A DNA stretch of 64,000 bases from assembly GCA_021432635.1 (NCBI GenBank), contig MU270053.1, forward strand, positions 279,743 through 343,742, in the 5' to 3' direction. This document shows positions 12,395 to 24,300 of this stretch, piece after piece (position 1 is the stretch's first letter; every line of letters begins with the position of its first letter). Origin of the DNA: Thozetella sp. PMI_491. Taxonomy: Eukaryota; Ascomycota; Sordariomycetes; Chaetosphaeriales; Chaetosphaeriaceae. The position numbers and the translations under genes are program-made. Under the pieces are notes generated by a model that was not told the origin of the DNA, made no database searches, and worked only from the letters and a program-made list of their open reading frames with translations.

Positions 12395-13674
12395 ATGGCT
12401 ACCACTGAGATGGACTACGAGAATGCCAATGGCAACCAGTTCGAGGGTGAGCACCCAGCGTCGATTTCTCTCCCTTTCTCACCTCGCCGCCTGCGCAATC
12501 GCTGCGCTGGCCGCAAAACCCACAAAACAAGACGCGATCGTACTGACTCATCGCTTATCAGACGAGGCTCCCCGCTACGACCGGCGTAGTGCGTCCCCTC
12601 GCCGCGACGACGAGCCCGAGCCTACTCGCCGTCGCTCTGCCTCGCCGGGCGGCAACGATCGGTACGTCTTTTTCTAGCTCGCTCATGATGACGCGGGCTT
12701 GTGACCCTCGCCATTACATGACAATTCATTCTAACCCTATCATAGCTCTGCTCCCAAGGATGACCATGGCTCCAAGGATGACGATGGCGCTATTAACCCC
12801 GGATCTAACCTTTTTGTCACCGGCATTCACCCCCGTCTCAACGAAGAGGAGGTTACTCGTCTCTTTGAGAAGTACGGTGATGTGGAGAAGTGCCAAATCA
12901 TGAAGGATCCCCACAGCGGCGAATCCCGCGGCTTCGGCTTCGTCAAGATGGTCACGCCCGAGCAAGCTGATGCCGCTAAGGACGGTTTGCAGGGTGAGGT
13001 CATTGAGGGCCGCACTCTCAGCATTGAGAAGGCTCGCCGTGCCCGCCCTCGCACTCCCACCCCGGGCAAGTACTTCGGTCCCCCGAAGCGAGGTAAGTCC
13101 ATTGCCCAATCACCCCAACGTCACGACAACATCATGCCAACTGAACTACTATTAACAGCTGGCTTTTCAGGTCGCTTTGATGACCGTCGTCGCGGCGGCT
13201 TCGGAGGCAGCTACGGCGGCCGCGAGGAGTACCGCGGTTACCGTGGACGCGAGGACCGCGGCTACGACCGTGGCTACGACCGCAACTATGAGCGCGGCTA
13301 CGACCGTGGCTTTGACCGCGGCGGCGAGCGCGGCGGCGACCGTGGCGGCGAGCGCGGTGGCTATGACCGTGGCTACCGTGAGGATCGCGGTTACGATCGC
13401 GGCTACCGTGAGGACCGTGGTGGTGGTAGTGGTGGTGGTGGTGGTAGCGGTGGTGGTTACGACCGCCGCGGCGATCGGGACGATTATAGCCGTGGTGGCG
13501 ACCGCTATGGCAGCGGACGCGAGGACCGTGAGCGCTATGGTGGCGGCAGCGGCGCCGGACGTGGTGGACGCGAGGACCGCGGAGGCGGCTACGACCGTGA
13601 CCGCTTCGCTGGTGATCGTGAAGCCCGTCCTCGCGATGGCCCTTCAGGCAGTGGCTACAGCGGCGGCGGTGGCA

Positions 13675-13708
<34 letters not shown>

Positions 13709-13799
13709 ATCTGGCACTCGCGGTGGCGATGGCTATGGTAATACCCTCGGCCTATGACAACACACATGGTCGCTAACCGACATAATAGGCGCTCGCTAG
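12395..13799 (+). CDS. RRM and RG/GYDR-rich RNA-binding protein (Tra2/SR-like)
   Basis: This is probably a pre-mRNA splicing or mRNP factor resembling transformer-2-type SR proteins. Preferred model: exons 12395-12446, 12562-12661, 12746-13092, 13171-13737 and 13789-13799, 358 aa, all phases consistent. A short RS/RD-rich start (YDRRSASPRRDD) precedes one RRM with RNP2 NLFVTGIH and RNP1 SRGFGFVKM, residues about 70-145. The rest is an Arg/Gly/Tyr/Asp repeat tail with many RGYDRGY units and runs of glycine. The last intron (GTAATA donor, GCTAAC branch point, TAG) gives a C-terminus DGYGAR; reading through instead ends at 13757 with GYGNTLGL. Intron 3 has two in-frame acceptors 12 nt apart. A long antisense ORF over the tail is a shadow. 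Confidence 0.85.
13650..13709 (+). repeat. GGC-rich codon repeat in RGG tail
   Basis: A run of GGC/GGT triplets encodes a glycine tract interrupted by Ser within the RNA-binding protein tail; the purest part is at about 13677-13707. Triplet runs like this tend to vary in length between strains. Confidence 0.6.
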
Positions 13800-15800
13800 G
13801 GCCCGTTCGCTTAGCTGTCAACCTCAGACCGCGAGCCAAGGTAACTCTTTGCAGCACCCCTTCCGGGGCTTTTCTTTTCCTATCCTCTCAAGTTGACAGG
13901 GCACAAAACGGATTCCCAAAATTGCGTCGGCAGGAGTTACGGCAGAGATTTGGAGGGTAATTGGACGATGTCCCAGCGATTCACTACATTAAAAAGAACC
14001 TGGATCTGGGCCATCTGAGTTGACGACACACGGTATCGATGTCAAGGGGAACATAGGTCGGTTAGCTCACGACACTAGTCGACACTTTAGACCACCATCC
14101 TAGCTCCCGGCGCCCTTGGTTCGGAGGGTTGGAGGGCCCTGCGGCCTCAGACACCATCGGCCTGTTTTGTTGTACGATTACTAGCTTTCCTTTCGCCATC
14201 GGCAGTACCCTGACGACGTTTGCGCGCCCACGCCCGACAGGTGGTTCTTTACGTAGTCGCCAGCCATCAGAAACGCAAACTCAATCCTTCCAGCATGATT
14301 CGTGATCAGCAATGCCTCGCCTCGCCTTGTCTCTTCAACTTGATTCATGGCACAGCAGGTTCAATCCCCCTCCCTTAAGGTGCACACCCCAGTCAAAAGC
14401 TCTCGGAAGCAGCAGCTAGTCGACCGTAAATGCCTTCGCACCTCGCCTCTCCACCATCTTGCTTGCGTCTGAATATGCACCCAATGCTTCCAACATGCAC
14501 TCTGTGTGCTCATCAAAAAGAAACAGCAGCCCGTTTTGTTCTCCATTGTCCAAGTCGCCTGCCCTTGCCATTGCGCAAAGCGGTGTTCAGTGCTCGGTAA
14601 ACATATTTCTGCCGGTTGCGGCTCGCCGCGCCACAACTCAAAGAAAACATATGCTTGTTGGCATGCTGGCACAGAACATGTTGGGATTGTCGTCCCCCCT
14701 CAAAATTTCCCAGCCCTCTCACACAAGCTGCCTCAGAGGTAACCCCTTTCGTTTTGTTCTGGACATGACCATTCTAACTTGTTAAATCCTATAGGGAATA
14801 GTGATGCTCAGATTCCAATGCCCCCCAGCCCTCCGTTCCATCGTGCCTTCTAGTATTCTTGGCGCTTCTGGAAGCCCAGGCGCCACCCATCCTCGGAACG
14901 CGCACCTTATTGTTCCATTCCTCAAGACAGCACTGGTGCCTGTCTTTCTTTTGTAACCCAACCTTCCATCCTCTACGAAGGAAGAAAAGAGGGGTGTCGA
15001 TGCCACTGGTCCGCCCTCTCCCTCTTCTACCTGCTCAGCATGTCTAGTGGTTAAAGACTAGCACCAAAGTGACTCGAGTGCAATCAAGGTAGCATTTCAT
15101 TCCTTATGACACAGACCCATTGGGACCCAGCGGTCAAAACAACCATACTGGCGAAGCCCTATATGTATATCGACGGCATACTTCAACTGGAGTGCATGAA
15201 CATTTAAGTAGTGTCCCGGCTGGTTCGGTTATTTACGCCCACAAGTGGATGGTGTCAAGCTGTCTCACTGGCACGGTTGTTTAGAGGCTACACTATGGCT
15301 ACTCTCCCATATATCCTTTATCTAGAAAACTAGTGTATCTGTCCCTTGTCTCCGATTTCTGTTTCTCTGGGGTTTGCTAGAGGCAGATCAAGATGCTCTC
15401 GTATATCGAGTATGTATGTACCTACAATTCCTATACCTACCTGCCGCTTCGTGAAGAATGTAATCGTATCTGCCTCCCTTTCAAGGGTGCCGGCCGGTCG
15501 ACAACCGTCGCGCGGCTGTAGTCAGGATAAATAAGTTCTTTGTTATATGGGCCCAGCTCCCTCGTGCGGTCGACGTTTCGAGAAAGGGGATAATGGTCTC
15601 GCCGCTAGGGGCACACAAGCAACACTTTCGAATCCATCGAATCCAAGACGAAAGCGGATGAGAAGCCGTTGTTCCCATGGGGAAGAATTCACACAAATAG
15701 GGGGGCCGCCTGGATCTCGCCAGAGGCCAGGATTGTGTCAAGTTAAACCCAAATATATATTCGTAGCGCAAGGAACGGCAGTCACTCAACTGTTACAGGT
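13800..15800. other. gene-free 2 kb, RRM gene to orphan gene
   Basis: I see no supportable gene. ORFs at 14361-14785 on both strands and at 15481-15858 overlap each other with no domain. The composition is near 50% GC without the strong third-position GC of neighbouring exons. The first part holds the RRM gene 3' UTR. Confidence 0.35.
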
Positions 15801-16931
15801 ATGGCACCGAGTAGTGGAGACGGCGACATGCCGTCTATCGGCGACATCTTCAAGTTAATTCTCCCTGACGAGATGTCGGATGATCCATCGGGCGGTACAA
15901 ATGACTTCAGCATCCCTCTAAACACGCTCCTAAAGGAGGTTGAGCTCGACGAGCTAAGACAACACAATCCAGGGTTTGAGTGGCTAGAGGAGAAGAAGTT
16001 CGTATACGATACCATTGTCGGGTCTGTCTTGCGCCGGCTTTATATGGACAGCCGGCTGAAACGAAAGACACTCAACGCCATCCGGGATGCTTGGGCTGCA
16101 AATCAGAGACGCGCGGCGAGAGGCGAGGAGGTCCTGGCTGTCCTACCATGGGCAGGCGATAAAGCTCGAAATAGGGCGAATTTGGTCAACTTTGTCATGA
16201 CTATCGATGGCCGCGCACTGTTCCAGAGGACACGCCACCAAGACGTTGCCGTGGCCGACTTCCTGACAATTGCTCAGCAATGGATCGAAACGATAGGTGG
16301 TGTTTACACGTGGGACGAAGCCGACGACGGGGCAGGACTGGTCGACGACGGGACAGGGAATGGCGCCGGAGGTACGGGGGCGTATGGCGGCATGGCCTTG
16401 GACTTGACGCCGGAAACGATCCTTGATCCGATCCTTATGGGCGCCATGGCCGCGTGGAAGGTCGTGATTGATGCTAACAGGAGGCCGTCTTTCCTTTCGG
16501 ACCTACCGCCGCTAATTCCTCTACCACTCCCTGCAGGATATGAGCGGGTTCAAGCAAATGTCAAAGTTGGTAAGAACACTCATGAAAAGGGATTGGTATC
16601 ACCGGAGTGAGGGCTAATAGGTCATTTCGTAGGTATCCTCGACCCCCTCGCCGCCCTGATGGGCAAGAGAATGAGCAGCACAATGGTTGCCAAGACCATC
16701 CCGGACGCGTCAGTCAAGGAGATGGAAACAACACTGGCCGGGGACCACGGTCTCATCAAGCATCTGAATAGTCGCTCCGATCCCGTTCACTTGAAACGCC
16801 ATGTCGAGGCGGACTATCCTGTCGACCCGCGCCATGCCGCCATCGATTATAGGAAAGGCCGGGCGGCGTTCTTCCAGGCGAAGCTAACCTGCCCACCCCT
16901 TGGACGGGGCAGGCTGGCGAAGGGTTCCTAA
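15801..16931 (+). CDS. hypothetical protein, no recognised domain
   Basis: Two exons, 15801-16569 and 16633-16931, 355 aa, joined in phase through a GTAAGA donor and a TTTCGTAG acceptor. The start ATGGCACCGAG is the first in frame. The protein is acidic in its N-terminal half, with predicted helical stretches (for example FVYDTIVGSVLRRLYMDSRL), a Gly/Asp-rich linker near residues 175-195 and a basic C-terminal tail. There is no signal peptide or membrane segment. Upstream and downstream neighbours are both over 2 kb away, so context gives no clue. It could be a lineage-restricted orphan; a missed upstream exon is possible. I do not recognise it and assign no function. Confidence 0.6.
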
Positions 16932-18479
16932 GGCGGCTTTGCGGGACTTCGCAAACATGGCGGAGCAGTGGAGTACGGTCTAACACTGAGCCTTACTAGA
17001 TCATAAGAAGGTCATGTGGGTATAAAGCCGTGACTAGGAACGCCAAGATGGTGGCTGCTATCTCCAGGCTGGAGGTCACTAGTGCGAGGCGGTGTTCTTC
17101 GATTTGGGATATGTTGTTTACTTCTCTCAGGGGCTCGGGGGGGTAGGGCACGTGTGGCCAAGTCTAACTGTGTCATTGGAAATATTATTCTAGAAGAGGG
17201 CTTCTTTTCCTTTCTGATATCGCGTACATCTCCTGTAGCCCTTATGGGAGGGACAAAGCCAACCAAGTCTAGGAATACTAGTGTCTTAACGTAGGTTTGA
17301 TTCATCCGACAGCATGGTAGACTACGGCAGGTCTCCCGCCGCCAAACCTTAGTTATTCGTATGGACCTTGAGAGCTTGGACGGCTCGAGATCCCACCGCT
17401 ACTACATTTACGACCAGGAAGGCATCCCTCAACTCGTCCGTGACCAAAGCCAAGTTGGCTAAAGGCTCAGGACGGACTGCAATAGCAGTATTGTGAAAGT
17501 GACTGTCTCCTCAACACCTGCCCGTCTACGCTCAGCTGGCCAACGCATCAAGCAGTTCCTACACCCGCATTTGCCGACACATCTCTGGATATCGCGGCCT
17601 TGCGTGGGGTTGCAGACGACCAAGTCGCCATCTAGGCATTGCCGTTGGCGAGATCCGGCAACCGGGCAACTCGAAAACGACAACCCGTACAAGTGGCACA
17701 AGAAATCGATATTGATTTTCGGCTGTTACCCCATATGTAGCCAGTGGAGAGAGTTCCATTCGCTTGCTTTGTTGGGAAATGATGTGGCCGTTCGACGGCA
17801 AGCCGGCATGGACCATCACCCCTTCGTCATTGCCTGTCACTGCCTAGCATTGCCCGTAGATGACGGGAGACGACGGGGGCAAATCAAGTCGGCAGCGACT
17901 CGTTCTCAGCCGCCCCCGCCCCCCTTCTCCCCGCTCTCGCTGAGGCCTGAACTGCCGAAGCATGCGTCGGCAGCGCTGGTGTGTCGAGAGCGACAGGCGC
18001 TGGGCTGAATTAATTGTTGAGGGAGGTATAATACATGTTTGGCGAGTGACTCTTTGTTTGGCGGAGAGGGACCAGATTAGGCGACGAGGCGAGTACCCGT
18101 GCCGTACCTGTACTGTACCTTGCCCTGGACTCTGTACTACTAACTAATGTTGGGCCGATATCGTTTAGCACCACCCTGAGCCGATCCGGTACCGAGCCAC
18201 CGGGTTTCGGCTCGGGCCCAGGCCCAACCTCCGCGCTGCGCGTCACAAAATAAGACACTAACGGGCATGCTTACGCCGGCGGCGCTGGGCGTTATCGGAT
18301 CCAAGATCCTTTGTGCGATTCTGCTGGCCACGACCCGGAACGACCAGTCAAGTGACTCAGAAACGGCCCTGTCACTCCTTGCGGTGTTTTAGCATACGGC
18401 GCCGTCGGTCCCTCCCCCCTTCCGACTTCCACTCAGACTTTCTAACCAATCTCGCCCTCGAGAACAGCGCCACTATAGC

Positions 18480-18503
<24 letters not shown>
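18480..18503 (+). repeat. poly(A) tract, 24 nt
   Basis: An uninterrupted run of about 24 adenines is followed by GAGAAAAAGG in a gene-free region. It could be a microsatellite or the poly(A) end of an old retroposed transcript. I saw no obvious flanking target-site duplication or source sequence, so microsatellite is the default. Confidence 0.6.
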
Positions 18504-18511
<8 letters not shown>

Positions 18512-19782
18512 GGTACGGGGTGGATTGTACTGTAGAAAAGCGTGACCCCGGATCGAGGTATGGGGTATTCGGCCCACGCCCCCGCCTGCGAGACTGCAGC
18601 GATACATGTAACGGCGGGCCGGCACTTCAATCACGGGCGTCCATTGGCGGCGGGCACCGGTCACTGCCAGTAGCTGGGGGAGGTGCCGGGCTCAGCAGCC
18701 CTGTGGGAAGCCCGATCAGAGTGACCAGGACACGACGGGACGGCATATCGCTAATTGGTGATGGGCGTTGGGCCTTTAGTTGCTGACGTACAAGCAATCT
18801 CTTGATCCGCGAGCGGTGCACGTCCAACCAGACTGCGTTCCCGCGCCGTCCTCGCTTGACCGCTTGTTCGTCACGCCCAACAGCACCGTACCCTATTCGA
18901 CCACCGGTGTGCTGCACACACATTTGCTAAATGGAGGGCTGCCGAGGGCTGCCGCACGCGCCTGGGGGGGAACAAAGTTCAGGTCTTGGCGTGTGGCCCC
19001 GGGCGCCACCTCCGCCATGCTACGAGATCCACAGCTTGCCGTGCCGTTTTTTCCGGGAACTTGTGGACAACCTGGACGCCAAGGTGCTCCTGCTGTGCCA
19101 GTGTAGCGCAGAGGCACACACAACAAAAGAAAAAAAAAGTGGGAAGGGGGGCAAGGGAAGCGAGAGAGGCAAAAGGGAGAGAGAAAAAAAAAATTGGTCG
19201 GTAGCCGGTAGCCTCTAGGCCGTCTCTGAGACTCCGCACATGGAGCCTACCTTGCTTGGACAATACATATGACTAACACTCGTAATCGGCCCAGGCCGAC
19301 GCACCACACTGTACGTACCGCACCTACGTAGCACTTGCTGGGGCGTAATTGCCTCGTGGGCCAGTGTCCAATGGGAGCATATGCAATGGCAAGCCCGGGT
19401 TGCGCTCCATGCAGGAATTGACGGGAATTGATAGTAGCTACGTCGGCCGGCACGCGCGCACGGTCGGGGCTGCAGATAGCTACAGACAGCTACAGACTGC
19501 CGATGGCCTGCCTCGAAGGAGAAACAAAAAGGAAGGGACGAAAACAAACAAAAAAGGGACATGAATGGCTTACAAAACACCCCCCGAAAATGGTACCAAG
19601 TGCGCGAAGGGGGGGCCTGGGGCGCAGACCACCCAGTCGGAGCAGTGCCCGCTGGTTCGGGGCTAGGCCTGTGTCGTCGTATCGCGGCTGCACCCCGGGC
19701 GCCAGTTCGCGAGAGGCCTCGTCCATCTGAAGTCTCGCCCCTGGAGCGAGTTGGAGCGAGTCTCTGCCGCAACACGACACCG

Positions 19783-19806
19783 GGAACGGGAACGGGAACG
19801 GGAACT
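19783..19806 (+). repeat. GGGAAC hexanucleotide microsatellite
   Basis: About four tandem copies of GGGAAC lie in a non-coding region and are readable as Glu-Arg repeats in one frame. The repeat length makes nearby long ORFs look more coherent than they are. Confidence 0.6.
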
Positions 19807-20487
19807 CGGATTTGCACAAAAAGTTTATACGGCCTTGCATAGTCGAGAATCCCAGGACGCGGGCCCGGTAGAGCTGCGTCAATCTCGAGAATCGCTTCGC
19901 TCCAGGCCGGGCCAATGCCACAGGCCAGCATAGAGTGCTGATGATGCAAGCAATTGGGGTCGAGCTCCGATTCGAGGCGGTTTGCAGGCCGTGCTTTGAG
20001 CCTCATGCAACGACACCAGGTACACAGATGGGCCAGATGGGGGCAGATGGGCCAAATGGACAATGATGGACAATTCACGAATGCCAGCCAAGTGCTTGAT
20101 AACACTAGCACCACTACTACACCACGAACGGGCCCGTACGGTGGGCGCCCCCCCATCCCCTCTTTCTCTCCCTGCCGGGGACCGAAGAAGAACAAAGTAC
20201 AGATAGATATGTACGCATGTAGTCGATTCCGCGCGAGCCGAGTCGGCTGGCCTCCTGTCATTCAAAGATCCATGTCGTCACGAGAGCAAAAAAAAGTACA
20301 GAGAGCAGCGGACCGATCAGACCAAAAAGACGCCAGCCATCGGCGCTTTAGGGTACCGGTTGCCGATGTTCTGGGCTACGCGGGGCTGATGGCGACCGAT
20401 CCCGTTCCGTGCGCGGCTCTCTAGCAGCTAGCTAGCTGTTTCTGGATGCTGTCCGAGCCCGCTCTGGTCGGATCTAGAAGGTACACA

Positions 20488-20499
20488 GGGGGGGGGGGG
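20488..20499 (+). repeat. poly(G) tract
   Basis: A run of about 12 guanines follows GTACACA in the promoter-distal region upstream of the ABC transporter. Such runs are common assembly-error points. Confidence 0.5.
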
Positions 20500-21393
20500 A
20501 AGAGAGTGGGCAGGTAGCAATAGACAAGGTAGGTGGTTCCGTACTCCGTAGAGCACACACAGGCGGGGCCTGGCATTTGGGCGTGCGGCGAACAGGTTCC
20601 TCCAAGGTCAACAGGCGCTTCGGAGTTCAACTCGTCTTTTTTTTTTTTTCCTGGTTTCAACCTCTACGGACCTTGTTTTTTTTTTTCCTCTCCTTCTCCT
20701 TCTCCCCTCTCTCCCTCTGGTTCTCTCTCTGTGCTCTGTAACCCCCTTCCCCCTTCCTCCCTGGGACCTCTTCTTGCATCCATCCCCAGCCAATGCGCTT
20801 GCGTATCGTTGACTCCCGTCCTCTTGTACTTGTTCAAGACCCAGATCCTTCCCGTCCCGCCCGCTCGTTTTTATGCCCAGGCCACAATAATACCCCATAC
20901 CCCTACCCCCCTACCTAGCTCAAGTTTGACTGCTTGCCAAGTCGACCAGATCCGAAGTGGGCATCCCACGAGAGCTCCCCAGCCTGCAGATCCCCCACTG
21001 GTGCTAAACATCAATTCGTGGGCCCAACAGATAACAAGCTGCCCTAACCCCCCCCCCCTCTCCTTTGCGTCGCCGACGCCGTAAACGGCACCCGTCTCCC
21101 GTAGCCGTGGGCCCCTCCTTGCGACGGTGCAGAGCAGTAGCAGCCCACCACTACTGCCATAAGCCAGGCCGCCCGTATTGTTAAGTCCGACCGCTCCGGC
21201 CTGCCTCCTTTAAAGGCCCACTCCGCCTCCCGGCCGTGACTTGCTCCCTCCTCCGTGGGAGCCGTCGTGTGTCTTCTTTCAGTCGCCCACCCCTCTGTAC
21301 ACACACGCACCTCCACTCACCCACCCACCCACTCACTCACTCATTCACACAAAGAACACTCGTTGTGTGGCCTAGCCCAACCACCCTATCGCC

Positions 21394-24300
21394 ATGACAG
21401 GGGTAGGCCATGACAAAGAGGCAGACTTGGGTGACCCCATCGCCGCCACTTACAGCCACCAAGGCCAAGACGAGCCCGTTGAAGAGGAGAAGGAGATAGC
21501 CACCGCCAACCTGACCAGCGCTGACGACGATGTTGGCTCGTCTGATCCGGACGACAGGGAAAAGGCAGCCGAGCTGAGCCGCGCCAGGAGTGCTGCCACC
21601 GAGGCCAGTGTTGTGACATCAGCTACCAGCCGGCAGCTGCACGAGCAAAAACCATGGTACAAGACACCCAACCCATTGCGCTGGGGCAAGATGCCCCCTG
21701 TGCCCGAGCAGAGGAGCCCGTGTCCCGAGGCAACAGCCGGCTTCTTTAGTGCTCTGTTCTTCTCTTGGATGGGGACCCTGATGCATGTAAGCCACCCGCT
21801 GAGCCTCGCAGAACCACGAAACGCCGCAGCCGCGCTAACTTGGCGATTAGACGGGATACAAACGGCCACTTGAGCTCAACGATATCTACGATATCAGCCC
21901 CAAGCGCGCTGTCGAGCCACTGACGGCCAAGATGAGGGAGTCGTTCAAGCGACGAGTGGCCAACGGCGATAAGTACCCGTTGCTCTGGGCCATGCACGAG
22001 ACTTTCTTCTTCGAGTTCTGGTTCGGCGGTATGTGCCAGCTCAGCTCCGCCATCCTCCAGGTCATGTCCCCGTTCACCCTGCGGTACCTCATCCAGTTCG
22101 CGACCGATGCGTACATCGCGAGCAGCCAAGGGCTCCCTCCGCCACATATTGGCGCGGGGCTCGGCCTGGTCTTCGGAGTGACCATCATGCAGATCATGCA
22201 GAGTTTGGGCACTAACCACTTCATCTACCGCGGCATGCTCATCGGCGGCATGACGAGGGCTTCGCTGATCAGCTTGATCTACGAAAAGTCCATGGTCATT
22301 TCCGGCCGCGCGAGGGCCGGCGGCGCCGAGATCACTGATGCAGCGCAGACCGAGGCGGAGCCGTCCGCGCAAGGCAAAAAGGGGAAGAAGGGCAAAGCCG
22401 ATATGCCCGGGCCGCCGGGCATTTCCGGGGACGGCATCGGCTGGGGAAACGGTAGGATCGTCAACTTGATGAGCGTCGATACCTACCGTGTCGACCAGGC
22501 AGCTGGCCTCTTCCATATTGTCTGGACGGCACCACTTTCGTGCATCATCACGCTCGTCATGCTCCTGATCAACCTTACCTATAGCGCCCTCGCCGGCTTT
22601 GCGCTGCTCGTCATCGGCATGCCCCTGCTCACCAGGGCTATCAAGAGTCTCTTCGTCCGTCGCAAGTCCATCAACAGGACCACCGACCAACGGGTTAGCT
22701 TGACCCAGGAGATTCTGCAGTCTGTCCGTTTCGTCAAGTTCTTCGGCTGGGAGAGCGCTTTCTTGGCTCGGCTCGGCGAGTACCGCGACCGTGAGATCAA
22801 GGCGATCCAAGTCTTGCTGGCCATCCGGAACGGCATCATGGCCATCAGCCTGTCGCTTCCTATCTTTGCCTCCATGCTGTCCTTCATCACGTACTCTCTC
22901 ACCAACCATGGCCTCGCTCCGGCCCAAGTCTTCTCGTCTCTCGCCCTCTTCAACGGCCTCCGCATGCCTTTAAATCTGCTTCCTCTGGTAATTGGCCAAA
23001 TTACGGACGCATGGTCGTCTATTGGACGTGTCCAGGAGTTCTTGCTTGCTGAGGAGCGCGAGGAGGAGGCCGTCTTCGATCCAGCCTGCCCTAGTGCCGT
23101 CGAGATGCATGAGGCTGGCTTCACGTGGGAGCGGACACCTACGCAAGAGACCGTTGAGGGCGACAAGAAGAGCAAAAAGGGGGGCAAGTCAGACAAGAAG
23201 TCGGCGGCGCCTCAAGGCCGCACTTCCGGCGAAGATGCGAGCACGTTGGTCGAAGAGCGCGAGCCGTTCAAGCTGCAGGGCTTGAACTTTGAGGTCGGCC
23301 GGAATGAACTCGTGGCTGTGATCGGCAGCGTCGGGAGCGGCAAAAGCTCCCTCCTTGCGGCCCTGGCCGGCGACATGCGCAAGACAAACGGAGAGGTTGT
23401 CCTCGGTGCTTCCCGAGCTTTCTGCCCACAGTATGCCTGGATCCAAAATACAACGGTCAAGGACAATATCCTTTTCGGAAAGGAGATGGACGAAGATTGG
23501 TACAAGGAGGTTATTGAGGCGTAGGTCGCCCACTTCCATATGCTACGTCGTTTTGCTAACATATTGGGACAGGTGTGCGCTGCAGCCGGATCTGCATATG
23601 CTTCCGAACGGCGATCTGACAGAGATTGGCGAGAGGGGCATTACGATCTCGGGCGGACAGAAGCAGCGTCTCAACATTGCGCGAGCCATCTACTTCGATG
23701 CCGACATTGTACTGATGGACGACCCGCTTAGCGCTGTGGATGCCCATGTCGGCCGTCACATCTTCGATAACGCAATCCTAGGCCTGCTGAAGGACAAATG
23801 CCGCATCCTCGCGACCCACCAGCTGTGGGTGTTGAACAGGTGTGACCGCATCATCTGGATGGAAGGCGGCAGGATCCAGGCCGTCGACACCTTCGACAAC
23901 CTCATGAAGAACTCAGTTGAATTCCAACAGCTCATGGAATCGACGGCTGTAGAAGAGAAGAAGGACGGTGCCCTAGCCGGCACCCAGGTGGAAGCAGCTA
24001 CCGAAGGCAAAGCGAAGACGAAGAAGAAGGGCAAGGGCCTCATGCAGTCCGAGGAGCGCGCGGTTTCGAGTGTACCTTGGTCCGTGTATGGGGCCTACGT
24101 GAGAGCTTCGGGTACCATTCTGAATTTGCCTTTGGTCGTTGGCCTCCTGATTCTCTCTCAAGGCTCCAACATCACGACCAGTCTGTGGTTGTCGTACTGG
24201 ACGTCCAACAAGTTCAACCTACACACCGGTCAGTATATTGGCATTTACGCCGGTCTCGGTGCCACACAGGCTGGACTCATGTTCTCCTTCATGGTGTCGC

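Larger units (their letters stand above)
16932..21393. other. 4.5 kb region without a convincing gene
   Basis: Many ORFs of 60-348 codons overlap on both strands, but none shows a domain, a coherent splice model or GC-biased codon use. The longest (19215-20261, minus) is Arg/Pro/Ser-rich and crosses microsatellites. The region has homopolymers (A24 at 18480, G12 at 20488), a GGGAAC repeat and, from about 20640 to 21390, a strongly pyrimidine-rich stretch that is probably the long promoter or leader of the ABC transporter. One mini-ORF at 17361-17462 is mentioned under findings. Confidence 0.4.

Noticed and set aside
13132-13857. 241-codon minus-strand ORF rich in His and Arg
   Set aside because: It is the antisense of the Gly/Arg/Tyr repeat tail of the RRM protein; its repeat composition explains the absence of stops.
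18480-18503. Poly(A) run as evidence of a processed retrogene
   Set aside because: No coding remnant upstream and no target-site duplication visible.
19215-20261. 348-codon minus-strand ORF in the gene-free region
   Set aside because: Biased Arg/Pro/Ser composition, crosses the GGGAAC microsatellite, no domain, no splice support.
21746-22927. 393-codon minus-strand ORF
   Set aside because: It lies antisense to ABC transporter exons with GC-rich third positions and has no domain of its own.
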